Shown here: positions 8,668 through 17,138 of the stretch, one piece after another
Layout of the letters: every line of letters begins with the position of its first letter
How positions within the stretch are numbered: the first letter of the stretch is position 1
Source of the DNA: Flavobacterium coralii
Lineage (GTDB): Bacteria > Bacteroidota > Bacteroidia > Flavobacteriales > Flavobacteriaceae
DNA length: 64,000 nucleotides
Assembly (NCBI RefSeq): GCF_019891545.1
Contig: NZ_JAHDIU010000007.1
Span: forward strand, 62,001-126,000
Direction: 5' to 3'
Notes under the pieces: generated by a model
Told to the model about the DNA's origin: nothing
Seen by the model: the letters and a program-made list of their open reading frames with translations, nothing else
The model's database searches: none
Position numbers and translations under genes: made by a program

Positions 8668-9372
8668 CTATTGCTGCAACAGCCTGTACTCAGGGTAGGT
8701 TTCGGCCAGATGTTTTTGTGCGTTGTGCGGCAATATATATAAAGCAGTATATTCAAGAAGCACAACTACCGCTATAAAAACGGCGAGCCCCCATCTTATC
8801 GGCTCTGAAAGATAATAATCTGCCAAGTGGAGGTTTAACTGCATAGGCAGGTACAGCATAGGGCCAATGCCGCCACAGCTAAAGATAATATCTTCTAAGA
8901 GCCAGCGCCTTCCGGTGGACTGTGTCTTTTTATGATACATTTTCTTTATCTTAAAAAGCCTTACCAGGCTAAAAACCATAACAATAAAAAGCAGTGCACT
9001 GTAAATGTATGCCGAGAGCCCAAGCAGGAAATATACCGCAACAACAGCCGCGATGCTGCCAAACACCTGCGGAAGCTTTAAATAATTTTTAAAGTAACCC
9101 CAAAGCAGCTTATAATACTTTTTGGTAAGGGCATTCTGGCGCTTCTCCACAATATCAGAGAAACCGAAAATACCGAACTTTTTAAATTCGGCGGTAAGCG
9201 CATCTTCAAAACTGAGCTCAGGGTGCTGCTGCCACCGCTCTTCTATGGCATTGGCAAGGTGGTCTGCCAGTTCTGCCTGCAGGTCATAATGCTCTACAAA
9301 GTGCTGCCGTGTAAACCGGAACAGCCTTTCTATCTCTTCTGCAGATACTTTTCTTTTATCGGTTTCCATCAT
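8668..9372 (-). CDS. Membrane protein with N-terminal HAAS-like helical domain (third of three paralogs)
   Basis: Reading from the ATG at 9372 (a second ATG follows at 9369) gives 234 residues. The N-terminal 60 residues are soluble and helical, with the DLQAELADHLANAIEE stretch, followed by four to five membrane helices. The longer upstream start at 9456 would run deep into the previous gene, so I reject it; with 9372 the overlap is only 17 bases. The soluble domain resembles the DHVATALE and DHVATQLE segments of the next two proteins. Such domains accompany PadR regulators (HAAS/DUF1700-type). Function unknown. Confidence 0.8.
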   Translation of the reverse strand: MMETDKRKVSAEEIERLFRFTRQHFVEHYDLQAELADHLANAIEERWQQHPELSFEDALTAEFKKFGIFGFSDIVEKRQNALTKKYYKLLWGYFKNYLKLPQVFGSIAAVVAVYFLLGLSAYIYSALLFIVMVFSLVRLFKIKKMYHKKTQSTGRRWLLEDIIFSCGGIGPMLYLPMQLNLHLADYYLSEPIRWGLAVFIAVVVLLEYTALYILPHNAQKHLAETYPEYRLLQQ

Positions 9373-9976
9373 ATAAAAGTTTATATTTAGCTGCCAGCGT
9401 ATAAAAAGTGTAGATACCCGACAGCATAAAAACCGTAAATAATGTATAATAGCCAATGAGCCAGTTAGTATCGGATATCAGCTTATCGGGGCGGATGAGC
9501 ACAAAAAGTATATAAGCCGTACTGGTTAACGCTGAACCCAGTTTATCTACCACCGAGAATTTAGAATATCCTCCCTTTAAACCAAATTTTGCCAACAGTA
9601 CCATTACAAACAGCAAAAGCAAATAGACTACTGTAAGCGCATCTTTTATGGTTTCGGGTTCATACACATCAATTGCAAGCTTAAAAATAATTACCAGCAG
9701 GGCCGTAACTGCGAGAAATCCGGGTTTAACCATAGTTTTTAGCAGCGCTTTAAAGGCACGGCGCCTTGCCTGCTTTGCAAAAACAGTATTATTATTAAGC
9801 AGGCTTTTTTTGTTCTCCACCATATAATGCCGGAAGTTCTCCATAAAGTCTCCCTCCTGTTTTTCGAGCGCGGTAGCCACATGGTCAACCATTTCAAAAC
9901 GGATGTCGGTATATACCACGCCCGAGTTACGGAGGTAGTTGTCAATAAATTCTATATGTTGGTTAGTCAGATTCAT
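9356..9976 (-). CDS. Membrane protein with HAAS-like domain (second of three paralogs)
   Basis: A 206-residue protein: a soluble N-terminal domain with RFEMVDHVATALEKQ near residues 22-36, then five to six membrane helices from about residue 80. It is clearly related to the protein encoded next (9980-10588), sharing YxDIRxExxDHVATxLE and ENKKSL. It starts 3 bases after that gene and overlaps the following one. I recognise no enzymatic motif; a membrane-sensor or accessory role beside the ABC transporter is inference. Confidence 0.8.
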   Translation of the reverse strand: MNLTNQHIEFIDNYLRNSGVVYTDIRFEMVDHVATALEKQEGDFMENFRHYMVENKKSLLNNNTVFAKQARRRAFKALLKTMVKPGFLAVTALLVIIFKLAIDVYEPETIKDALTVVYLLLLFVMVLLAKFGLKGGYSKFSVVDKLGSALTSTAYILFVLIRPDKLISDTNWLIGYYTLFTVFMLSGIYTFYTLAAKYKLLYDGNR

Positions 9977-9979
9977 TTC

Positions 9980-10588
9980 TTACACATATCGGGACTTATA
10001 AAGTTTATACTGCTTTTCAGATGTTGCTATCATGGCAAACGTAACAGTATTAATGAGTGCGTAATAAACCGACACAGCAAGATTACCCGACTCAGCAAGC
10101 CAGTCTCCTGCATAAAGGGTTGTATATAAAATAACAAGGCTGAAAATACTGAAGCCTACTGCCCCGGAGTAGCTTCTCCTGGTATAAAATGCACGGAACA
10201 AATATTTGACTGACAGGTACAATGATACAATGCAAAAAATAAAAAAGCCTATCCTGCCTGCATTTTCGGCAACCATAAATTGTAACAGTAACTGCATCAA
10301 ACCAAAAAAAGCAATAAATGCGATTAGAAATCCCGGCCTGGTAAGCGTTTTAAACACTTCTGCATAGGCCCCGGCAGATGTGGCAAAGAACATTTTGCGG
10401 TTGGTGCGCCTCAGGCTCTTTTTATTCTCTTTAATGTAACGGTTAAGCTCTGCTTCAAAATCGCCGCCTCCGGCTTCAAGCTGTGTTGCAACGTGGTCGG
10501 TAAGCTCGCAGCGAATGTCTAAATAAGCAATACCTATTTTGCCGAGGGCTTTGTCTATTTCAGTAATTTGTTCAGGTGTAAGTTTCAT
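9980..10588 (-). CDS. Membrane protein with HAAS-like domain (first of three paralogs)
   Basis: A 202-residue protein with the soluble segment YLDIRCELTDHVATQLE (about residues 18-34), the ENKKSLRRTN stretch and then five to six membrane helices. It lies 2 bases after the PadR gene, so regulator and membrane protein are almost certainly one transcript. In Gram-positives PadR genes are often followed by a HAAS-domain membrane protein; this looks like the Bacteroidota counterpart. That comparison is from memory of the family. Confidence 0.8.
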   Translation of the reverse strand: MKLTPEQITEIDKALGKIGIAYLDIRCELTDHVATQLEAGGGDFEAELNRYIKENKKSLRRTNRKMFFATSAGAYAEVFKTLTRPGFLIAFIAFFGLMQLLLQFMVAENAGRIGFFIFCIVSLYLSVKYLFRAFYTRRSYSGAVGFSIFSLVILYTTLYAGDWLAESGNLAVSVYYALINTVTFAMIATSEKQYKLYKSRYV

Positions 10589-10590
10589 AG

Positions 10591-10938
10591 TTAAAATTGT
10601 AAGTCAGGATTAGGTTTGTTATTTACAAGCGTTTGCATGTTCCGGATAAACTCTTCAAGCTCAGCCAGGCGGTTCACGGTTTCTTTCTCGCCATTCTCGG
10701 TAAGCTTGTAGTATTTGCGCATGCGGTTATCTACACGCTCTACCTCTACATCAAGCAGCCCTTCGGCTTCCAGCTTGTGCAATGCGGGGTAAAGCGCCCC
10801 CTCTGTAATGCTAAGCTCACCGTTGGTAATCAGTTTAACTTTCTGGGTAATTTCATAGCCATACATGCGGCCGTTCTCTTCCAGCAGCTTCATGATTATC
10901 GTGTTGAGGCTTCCTTTATAAAGGGGTGAGTTTTTCAT
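10591..10938 (-). CDS. PadR family transcriptional regulator
   Basis: A 115-residue winged-helix protein. LLEENGRMYGYEITQKV (about residues 18-34) and LSITEGALYPALHKLEAEGLL (about 52-72) are hallmark PadR segments, followed by the RKYYKLTENG wing and a short dimerisation helix. PadR proteins repress nearby membrane or transporter genes and often their own. It is first in a run of six minus-strand genes ending with the ABC ATPase, which it probably controls. The ligand cannot be inferred. Confidence 0.93.
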   Translation of the reverse strand: MKNSPLYKGSLNTIIMKLLEENGRMYGYEITQKVKLITNGELSITEGALYPALHKLEAEGLLDVEVERVDNRMRKYYKLTENGEKETVNRLAELEEFIRNMQTLVNNKPNPDLQF

Positions 10939-10962
10939 TCTGGTATTATTGATATATCACTA

Positions 10963-10992
10963 CAAATATATACATAATTTTCTTATGCATAA
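10963..10992 (-). promoter_or_regulatory. Predicted padR promoter with palindromic TTATGCATAA
   Basis: TATATTTG on the minus strand (10963-10970) fits the -7 consensus TAnnTTTG, 25 bases upstream of the padR start. The perfect palindrome TTATGCATAA (10983-10992) lies in the -33 region, where a repressor would block the polymerase. Autoregulation by PadR is a reasonable inference; the operator itself is unproven. Confidence 0.35.
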
Positions 10993-11073
10993 TAAAGTTA
11001 GGTATAAAATATTGTCAAGATATATGCTTCGGCTGTAAGTAATGCTTAATTTTGCAAGTAAATTCTATACAAT

Positions 11074-12126
11074 ATGTCAGATTTTCATACTTTAAAAATA
11101 AAAGATATCCGCAGGGAAACCCCGGGGGCAGTAAGCATTGCCTTTGATATTCCTGAGAACCTTATTAACGATTATAAATTTACAGCAGGACAGTATATTA
11201 ATCTTAAAACCCAGTTTGAGGGGCAGGAAGTACGCAAAGCCTACTCTATCTGCTCTTCGCCTAACAGCGGCGAACTTCGCGTGGCCATAAAGGCGGTACA
11301 GAACGGTGGTTTTTCTGATTATGCGAATGAAAAACTTGCGGTGGGCGACACTATGGAAGTAGGCACACCCGAAGGTAAATTTATTTTTGAGCCGAAGCCT
11401 GAAAGGCAGCGTAACTATGCAGCCTTTGCTGCAGGCAGCGGTATAACGCCTGTGCTTGCCATTATACAATCGGTTTTAGAGGGCGAGCCCGAAAGTACTT
11501 TTGTACTTGTTTACGGCAACAAATCGCCCGAAGACACTATTTTCCACCAGTTCCTGCACGACCTGCAGCTACAGTATGTAGGGCGCTTTTTTGTGCATTT
11601 TGTGTACAGCAAGGCACGTGCTGAAGAATCGCTTTTTGGCAGGATAGACCGCTCTGTGGTAAACTTTGTAATTAAGAACAAACACAAGGAGAAAGAGTTT
11701 TCTAAATTTTACCTGTGCGGGCCTGAAGAAATGATTAAGACGGTTAATGACGTATTAAGGGAAGCCAATATACCTGAAAAGAGTATAAAGTTTGAGCTGT
11801 TCTCTACGCCTATTGCCGAAAAGAAAATTGATGATAACCTGGAAGGGCACTCTAAAATTACGGTATTGGTTGACGATGAAGAGACAACCTTTGTAATGTC
11901 GCAAAAAATGACAATACTGGATGCTGCGCTTAAGCAGGGTGTAGATGCGCCATACTCCTGCCAGGGCGGTATTTGCAGCAGCTGTATGGCACGCATTACC
12001 GGCGGTACAGCCGAGATGAAAAAGAACGCCATACTTACTGACAGCGAAATAGCAGAAGGCCTCATCCTTACCTGCCAGGCACACCCCACCTCTCCGGAGA
12101 TTTATGTGGATTATGATGATGTATAA
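11074..12126 (+). CDS. Ferredoxin-NADP reductase-like flavoprotein with C-terminal 2Fe-2S domain
   Basis: A 350-residue electron-transfer enzyme in three parts: an FAD-binding barrel with RKAYSICSSP (residues 54-63), an NAD(P)-binding domain with GSGITP (121-126) and YLCGPEEM (213-220), and a plant-type [2Fe-2S] ferredoxin domain with Cys296, Cys301, Cys304 and Cys334. This is the PaaE/phenol hydroxylase reductase arrangement. No oxygenase or paa genes are nearby, so a general ferredoxin reductase role is more likely than phenylacetate breakdown. A TAATTTTG box (11047-11054) lies 19 bases upstream. Confidence 0.9.
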   Translation: MSDFHTLKIKDIRRETPGAVSIAFDIPENLINDYKFTAGQYINLKTQFEGQEVRKAYSICSSPNSGELRVAIKAVQNGGFSDYANEKLAVGDTMEVGTPEGKFIFEPKPERQRNYAAFAAGSGITPVLAIIQSVLEGEPESTFVLVYGNKSPEDTIFHQFLHDLQLQYVGRFFVHFVYSKARAEESLFGRIDRSVVNFVIKNKHKEKEFSKFYLCGPEEMIKTVNDVLREANIPEKSIKFELFSTPIAEKKIDDNLEGHSKITVLVDDEETTFVMSQKMTILDAALKQGVDAPYSCQGGICSSCMARITGGTAEMKKNAILTDSEIAEGLILTCQAHPTSPEIYVDYDDV

Positions 12127-12152
12127 TCTTAGCTACAAGCTAAAGTAAAAAG

Positions 12153-12259
12153 AAAGCACTGTTTAAATTCCATTTCAACCACATAAAAGCGTAGCCGGGA
12201 AACTCTGTAATTGCTTAAAGAGACTTCTCCTTCGACGAATAGAATTTAAACAGTGCTTT
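12153..12259. repeat. Long inverted repeat between convergent genes, with dispersed-repeat-like core
   Basis: Perfect 18-bp arms (12153-12170 and 12242-12259) enclose 71 bases. The core contains GAGACTTCTCCTTCGACGAA (12219-12238), a motif I associate with short palindromic repeats scattered in flavobacterial genomes; that is recollection, not a search. The right arm ends at the stop of the glycosyltransferase gene. Being between convergent genes, the hairpin may serve as a two-way terminator. Confidence 0.7.
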
Positions 12260-13308
12260 TATAATTTATTAAAGTTGAGATGCTTTGCTACTGCTGCCAC
12301 AACCGCTTCGGGCTCTATGGTGCGCATAGCGTCTTCATAACCTGGTACTTTTTTATTACCGTAAACAGATGTAGGCAGTTTCGGGTACCGTTTCCTGTCG
12401 GCAGTAAGGGCATTGGCTTCAGGCTGGTTGAATGGTGCAAAACCCGCAAACGGGTGTGTTGCGCCCCAAAGCGTAACCACATTAATGCCATACATAGCTG
12501 CAATGTGGGCATTACCGCTATCCATGCTCAGCATAACATCAAGATTGCTTATCAGTTGCAGCTCCTGCTTAAAGCTCATTTTGCCGGCTACTACCAAAAC
12601 ATTTTCTTTACCCTGCGCTAAGCTTTCCAGCTTTTCTATTTCGTGGCTTCCTGCACCAAATAAAAACAGCCTGTTAGCGGGTTCTTTTGCAAGGCCGTCT
12701 ATAACCTGCTGCATTAAATCTGTAGGGTATATTTTAGAGCGGTGCTTGGCAAAAGGGGCAATACCTATCCAGTTTCCTTTGCGAGGGCCGGTTATCGCCA
12801 GTACATCAGCCGTAAAATGCTGCTTCTCCGGAAATTCAATTTTGCTTAAATTGACAGGAAAACCGAGCTTTTCAAAAACTTCGGCATAGCGCTCTGCTAC
12901 GGGCACAATAGGCTTAAACACCTTATTATCAGGCCTTACAAGCGCTGCACGCTGAGAGCGGGCTTTATCAAGCGTGGCGACTTCTTTGCCGCGCAGCCTG
13001 AACAGCAGCGATATAACTTTGCTGCGAATAACATTATGCAGATCGGCTACATGGGTGATGTGCAGTTTTTTAAGATCCGAAAACAGCCTTAGCAGTCCGC
13101 CAAAGCCTTTGTGCTTTCCGTTAGGCTCGGCAGCAAAAAAGTTAACGTTCTTTATTCCGTTAAAAAAAGGCTTAAAAAAACTCCTTGATACTACGGTTAC
13201 CTTTACTTTTTTATGCTGGGCTGTAAGCGCCCTTAGTACGGGCACCATAATAGCAACATCGCCCATGGCAGAAAGCCTGAAAACCAGGATATGCTTTTTT
13301 TTAGGCAT
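12259..13308 (-). CDS. Glycosyltransferase family 9 (heptosyltransferase-like)
   Basis: A 349-residue GT-B fold protein. It begins KKKHILVFRLSAMGDVAIMVPVLRAL, the nucleotide-sugar heptosyltransferase opening, and carries the GT9 region MLSMDSGNAHIAAMYGINVVTLWGATHP near residues 255-285. GT9 enzymes add heptose or related sugars to lipopolysaccharide inner core. The DUF4254 gene lies 9 bases upstream; this pairing suggests a shared role in envelope glycan assembly. Exact sugar unknown. Confidence 0.9.
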   Translation of the reverse strand: MPKKKHILVFRLSAMGDVAIMVPVLRALTAQHKKVKVTVVSRSFFKPFFNGIKNVNFFAAEPNGKHKGFGGLLRLFSDLKKLHITHVADLHNVIRSKVISLLFRLRGKEVATLDKARSQRAALVRPDNKVFKPIVPVAERYAEVFEKLGFPVNLSKIEFPEKQHFTADVLAITGPRKGNWIGIAPFAKHRSKIYPTDLMQQVIDGLAKEPANRLFLFGAGSHEIEKLESLAQGKENVLVVAGKMSFKQELQLISNLDVMLSMDSGNAHIAAMYGINVVTLWGATHPFAGFAPFNQPEANALTADRKRYPKLPTSVYGNKKVPGYEDAMRTIEPEAVVAAVAKHLNFNKL

Positions 13309-13317
13309 TAAGCAATA

Positions 13318-13923
13318 CTACTTTTTGTTTTGGTAAAGAACCGGATTAAGCTCTTCATCATTATACATTTTCATCTGCTTATACACCTTCATGTATTTGT
13401 CGCCGTTCTCAATATCAGTAAGCAAATCGTCAATGGCAGAAGAAAGGTCTTTTTTCTGTTCCAGCAATACGTTCAGTTTTTCAGTACACTTCAGCCTGTG
13501 CTCCGGCGATGCATCCTGCCTGTTGGCCTCTTCGCTCATGTGGAATATTTTAAGTGCCAGTATGCTTAGCCTGTCTATTGCCCACGCAGGGCTTTCGGTG
13601 TTAATGGTAGCCGTTTCCTTTACCTGTACATTGCTGTACTGCTGTAAAAAGTAGCTGTCTATATATTCCACCATATCGGTACGTTCCTGGTTGCTGGCGT
13701 CAATACGCCTTTTTAGTGCAAGCGCCTCTACAGGATCTATCTGCGGGTTGCGAATGATATCTTCCAGGTGCCACTGCACTGTGTCTATCCAGTTTTTGGC
13801 ATACAAAAGATGCTCTATCTTATCTTTACGGAAAGGGTTATTAATAGGCTGATCTACATTATCATACTGATGATAATCTTTAATACTCTGTTCAAAAACA
13901 GGAAACGCTATTCTGGAAAACAT
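13318..13923 (-). CDS. DUF4254 family protein
   Basis: A 201-residue soluble, largely helical protein matching the DUF4254 family of Bacteroidota, with LLYAKNWIDTVQWHLEDIIR and ALALKRRIDASNQERTDMVEYID segments. No signal peptide, membrane helix or catalytic motif is visible. It is followed 9 bases later by the GT9 glycosyltransferase, so a role in lipopolysaccharide synthesis is possible but unproven. A TATATTTG box (13941-13948 on the minus strand) sits 18 bases before the start. Confidence 0.82.
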   Translation of the reverse strand: MFSRIAFPVFEQSIKDYHQYDNVDQPINNPFRKDKIEHLLYAKNWIDTVQWHLEDIIRNPQIDPVEALALKRRIDASNQERTDMVEYIDSYFLQQYSNVQVKETATINTESPAWAIDRLSILALKIFHMSEEANRQDASPEHRLKCTEKLNVLLEQKKDLSSAIDDLLTDIENGDKYMKVYKQMKMYNDEELNPVLYQNKK

Positions 13924-13990
13924 AAGTTGTATTTTATTTACAAATATAGTTTTAATACTTTTATCCTGCTAAACAAATATTAAAACCCAA

Positions 13991-14644
13991 ATGCAGGTAC
14001 ATTACATATCCCAGCAAAACAGCATCCTTAACCATTTTGTAGGCCAGTTGCGCGATGTGCAGGTGCAGAAGGACAGCATGCGCTTCCGTAAAAACATAGA
14101 GCGCATTGGCGAAATTATGGCTTATGAACTGAGCAAGACGCTTGAGTATAAAGATGTGGAGATAACCACGCCACTTGGCATTAAAAATACCACTGCGCTT
14201 AAAGATGGTGTGGTGCTATGCTCTATACTCCGGGCAGGATTGGCATTGCATACCGGGTTTATGAACTTTTTTGACGATGCCGAAAACGGTTTTGTTTCGG
14301 CATACCGCCACCACCCTAACAATGACGATGATTTCGAGATACTCGTAGAATACCGCGCGGCGCCTTCTTTTGAAAATAAAAACCTGATACTGGTAGACCC
14401 CATGCTGGCCACCGGGCAGTCTTTAGTGGCTGTTTTTAATCAGCTTACGGAAAAAGAAACGCCCAAGGAAATACACATAGCGGTTGTTATTGCCGCGCCC
14501 GAAGGTGTTGCCTGGCTGGAGGAGCACCTGCCAGACAGCTGCCATTTATGGATAGCCGCGCTTGACGACTGCCTGAATGAAAAGAAATATATAGTACCCG
14601 GGCTGGGCGATGCGGGTGACCTTGCCTATGGCAGTAAGCTATAG
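13991..14644 (+). CDS. upp: Uracil phosphoribosyltransferase
   Basis: A 217-residue enzyme of pyrimidine salvage: uracil + PRPP gives UMP. The PRPP-binding loop LILVDPMLATGQSL is at residues 132-145, and the C-terminal uracil-binding stretch GLGDAGDLAYGS is present. Length is normal. It is divergent from the DUF4254 gene across a 67-base spacer and overlaps the convergent DUF6427-like gene by 6 bases at the end. Confidence 0.95.
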   Translation: MQVHYISQQNSILNHFVGQLRDVQVQKDSMRFRKNIERIGEIMAYELSKTLEYKDVEITTPLGIKNTTALKDGVVLCSILRAGLALHTGFMNFFDDAENGFVSAYRHHPNNDDDFEILVEYRAAPSFENKNLILVDPMLATGQSLVAVFNQLTEKETPKEIHIAVVIAAPEGVAWLEEHLPDSCHLWIAALDDCLNEKKYIVPGLGDAGDLAYGSKL

Positions 14645-15568
14645 CTGCATTAAAAATAGCGCGATGGCGATAGCAGTTATAATAATTGTAACCGCCTCTT
14701 TAAACCAGTTGTTTTGCTGCGCCTCAAGATAGTTGGCTCCCATTATAGCAAGCGGCGCAAAGGTAAACGCCAAAAAGCTGTTGTTTTTATCATCTGAAAG
14801 CACATAAATAGCCACGCCTATTAAAAACGAAAACAGTATTTTTTTGTGCGATGACTGCAGGTTAAGCGGCTTGCTGCTTATAGAAACAATGTATGGAAAC
14901 AGGAACAGCACCGATACCGAGGCAAAAATAGCCAGCGCAATATTCTGGTAAATATTCTCAAAATAGGTAAAATCGAAGCTAACGCTTATCTCGCCCAGTA
15001 CATGACTGAAAAAACCTTTATCAATAATTAACGCCGCCATTAAATAAAGTACTGATACAGCAAAAAAGGCTATAAAAGGTATTATCCAGTTGCGGTAATC
15101 GCGTGATACGTGGAATATTATTGAGATGAATACCAGAATAATATAGATGATACTCCAAAAGTGGAATACTGCAGCAGCAAATATCCAGAAGGAAGCGTCA
15201 AAAATCTTTTCTTTTGGCGTTATAAGTGATTGTAATGAGATGAGCCTGCGCAGCGCCAGCAACAGGAAAAAGTTGGAAATGATAATATTTGTATTTACCA
15301 GTATGGTGGGAAACAGTATTAAAAACACCATAAACAGGTACATAGCGTAGGTGTTTGCCTTACTGAGGGTATTTTTGTGGGTAACAAAATTCACCAGGAA
15401 AAGCGAAAACGCCAGCAACAGCAACAATCCTGCTTTTTGCAGTACTAAATAGGTATACTGCGCCCAGTAATCGTCTTTAAAAAGATACAAAAAGTAAAAG
15501 ATAACAAGTGTACTGCCTATCAATACATAGTTTATAGGCCTCGATTTATTAAAAACACTTGCTAACAT
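14639..15568 (-). CDS. DUF6427-like integral membrane protein
   Basis: A 309-residue protein with about eight to nine membrane helices through its whole length and short polar loops. It resembles the flavobacterial family DUF6427, an assignment from memory of gene order beside upp and purD. No transport or enzyme motif is visible. It converges on upp (6-base overlap) and is divergent from the small DUF6341-like gene. Function unknown. Confidence 0.78.
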   Translation of the reverse strand: MLASVFNKSRPINYVLIGSTLVIFYFLYLFKDDYWAQYTYLVLQKAGLLLLLAFSLFLVNFVTHKNTLSKANTYAMYLFMVFLILFPTILVNTNIIISNFFLLLALRRLISLQSLITPKEKIFDASFWIFAAAVFHFWSIIYIILVFISIIFHVSRDYRNWIIPFIAFFAVSVLYLMAALIIDKGFFSHVLGEISVSFDFTYFENIYQNIALAIFASVSVLFLFPYIVSISSKPLNLQSSHKKILFSFLIGVAIYVLSDDKNNSFLAFTFAPLAIMGANYLEAQQNNWFKEAVTIIITAIAIALFLMQL

Positions 15569-15590
15569 GTAGAAAAATTATATACTTTTG
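15559..15590 (+). promoter_or_regulatory. Predicted promoter of the small DUF6341-like gene
   Basis: TACTTTTG (15583-15590) matches TAnnTTTG, with TTG at 15559-15561, 21 bases upstream. The start codon at 15619 is 28 bases further on. This favours 15619 over the upstream in-frame ATG at 15559, which would lie within the promoter. Confidence 0.5.
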
Positions 15591-15618
15591 TGGATGTAAA
15601 TATAATACTTGTTTAAAA

Positions 15619-15846
15619 ATGAGAGCATTTTTTGAAGGAATAGGCTACCTTTTTGAGATATTGTTTATCCCGCTTGACTTTATCCGTAAGCTGGAGCTTG
15701 ATAACTGGTGGATTGCCAACATTATAACCTGGATATTTATCATTATTTGCTGTGCAGCTACATGGTACTGGATCAAGCAGCTGCAGGTATTTAAAGCAAA
15801 CAACGACGACGAGCAGGATACTACGGCTCACTCGTTCCTGTCTTAA
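15619..15846 (+). CDS. Small membrane protein (DUF6341-like)
   Basis: A 75-residue protein beginning MRAFFEGIGYLFEILFIPLD. It has one amphipathic N-terminal helix, one membrane helix (about residues 32-50) and a charged Asp/Glu-rich tail. I chose the ATG at 15619 because a promoter lies just upstream and the longer frame starts inside it. I associate this sequence with flavobacterial family DUF6341 from memory. It converges on purD with no gap. Function unknown. Confidence 0.75.
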   Translation: MRAFFEGIGYLFEILFIPLDFIRKLELDNWWIANIITWIFIIICCAATWYWIKQLQVFKANNDDEQDTTAHSFLS

Positions 15847-17118
15847 TTACAGGTCGAAACCGATATCCTTACGATAATACATCTTATCAAAATGTAGTTT
15901 TTCTATATTTTGGTAAGATTTTTTTATGGCATCTGCCCAGGTATCTCCATAAGATGTTACGGCCAGTACACGCCCCCCGCTGGTAACCACGTTTCCGTTT
16001 TCAGTTTTTGTCCCGGCGTGAAATACTACAGAGCCTTCTACATCCGCTAGCCCTGATATAGCCTTGCCTTTTTCATAATCTTCCGGGTAACCGCCCGATA
16101 CTACCATTACGGTAGTGGCGCTTCGCTCATCTGTTTCGAGCACTGCATCACCAAGCCTTTCTTCAGCTACGGCTTCAAACAGCTCAACAAGGTCGCTTGT
16201 AAGCCTTGGTATCACTACTTCGGTTTCAGGGTCGCCCATGCGCACGTTATACTCAATTACATAAGGTTCATCACCTACTTTTATAAGCCCGATAAACACA
16301 AAGCCCTTATATTCTATATTGTCGTTTTTAAGCCCCTGTATGGTAGGCTTTACTATGCGCTCTTCTATCTTCTGTAAAAACACCTCATCCGCAAACGGAA
16401 CCGGCGAAACGGCGCCCATACCGCCTGTGTTAAGCCCGGTATCGCCCTCGCCTATGCGTTTGTAGTCTTTAGCCATTGGCAGCAGCTTGTAGCTCTTTCC
16501 GTCGGTAAGTACAAAACAGCTAAGTTCTATACCGCTAAGAAATTCTTCTATAACCACTTTAGCACTCGCCTGCCCGAATTTAGCCCCTACAAGCATATTA
16601 CGCAGCTCCTGCTGCGCTTCCGCAAGGTCATTCAGTATAAGTACTCCTTTTCCTGCTGCAAGCCCGTCTGCTTTTAATACATAAGGCGCTTTAAGCGTTT
16701 CTAAAAAGCGGCAGCCATCTTCCACCGTTTCTTTACTAAAGCTGCTGTATGCAGCAGTAGGTATATTATTTTTAATCAGGAATTTTTTTGCAAACTCCTT
16801 GCTGCCCTCAAGCTGTGCACCATGTTGCGAAGGCCCTATAACGGGAATGTGTTTCAGCTCATTATCATTTTTAAAATAATCGTATATCCCTTTTACAAGC
16901 GGATCTTCGGGTCCAACCACAACCATATTTATAGCCTGTTCTACAGCAAGTTGCTTTACTGCTTCAAAATCTAAAGGGCTAATATTAACGTTTGTGGCTA
17001 TTGCATCTGTACCGGCGTTACCAGGGGCTACAAAAAGCTTATCGCATTTTGGGCTTTGCAGCATCTTCCATGCCAGTGCGTGTTCCCTTCCTCCCGATCC
17101 TAAAAGTAAAATATTCAT
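15847..17118 (-). CDS. purD: Phosphoribosylamine-glycine ligase (GAR synthetase)
   Basis: A 423-residue ATP-grasp enzyme, the second step of purine synthesis: phosphoribosylamine + glycine + ATP gives GAR. The N-terminus has LLLGSGGREHALAWKM. The ATP-grasp region includes PYVLKADGLAAGKGV and YNVRMGDPETEVV. Length is standard. It starts 20 bases after the sugar transferase that ends the polysaccharide locus, so it may be read from that transcript, although the function is unrelated. Confidence 0.96.
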   Translation of the reverse strand: MNILLLGSGGREHALAWKMLQSPKCDKLFVAPGNAGTDAIATNVNISPLDFEAVKQLAVEQAINMVVVGPEDPLVKGIYDYFKNDNELKHIPVIGPSQHGAQLEGSKEFAKKFLIKNNIPTAAYSSFSKETVEDGCRFLETLKAPYVLKADGLAAGKGVLILNDLAEAQQELRNMLVGAKFGQASAKVVIEEFLSGIELSCFVLTDGKSYKLLPMAKDYKRIGEGDTGLNTGGMGAVSPVPFADEVFLQKIEERIVKPTIQGLKNDNIEYKGFVFIGLIKVGDEPYVIEYNVRMGDPETEVVIPRLTSDLVELFEAVAEERLGDAVLETDERSATTVMVVSGGYPEDYEKGKAISGLADVEGSVVFHAGTKTENGNVVTSGGRVLAVTSYGDTWADAIKKSYQNIEKLHFDKMYYRKDIGFDL

Positions 17119-17138
17119 GTTGTGTGTGTTGTATGTTA

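Noticed and set aside
8668-9456. Start at 9456 for the third HAAS-like membrane protein
   Set aside because: It would overlap the previous gene by 101 bases and add an unrelated basic peptide. The ATG at 9372 gives the paralog-like N-terminus.
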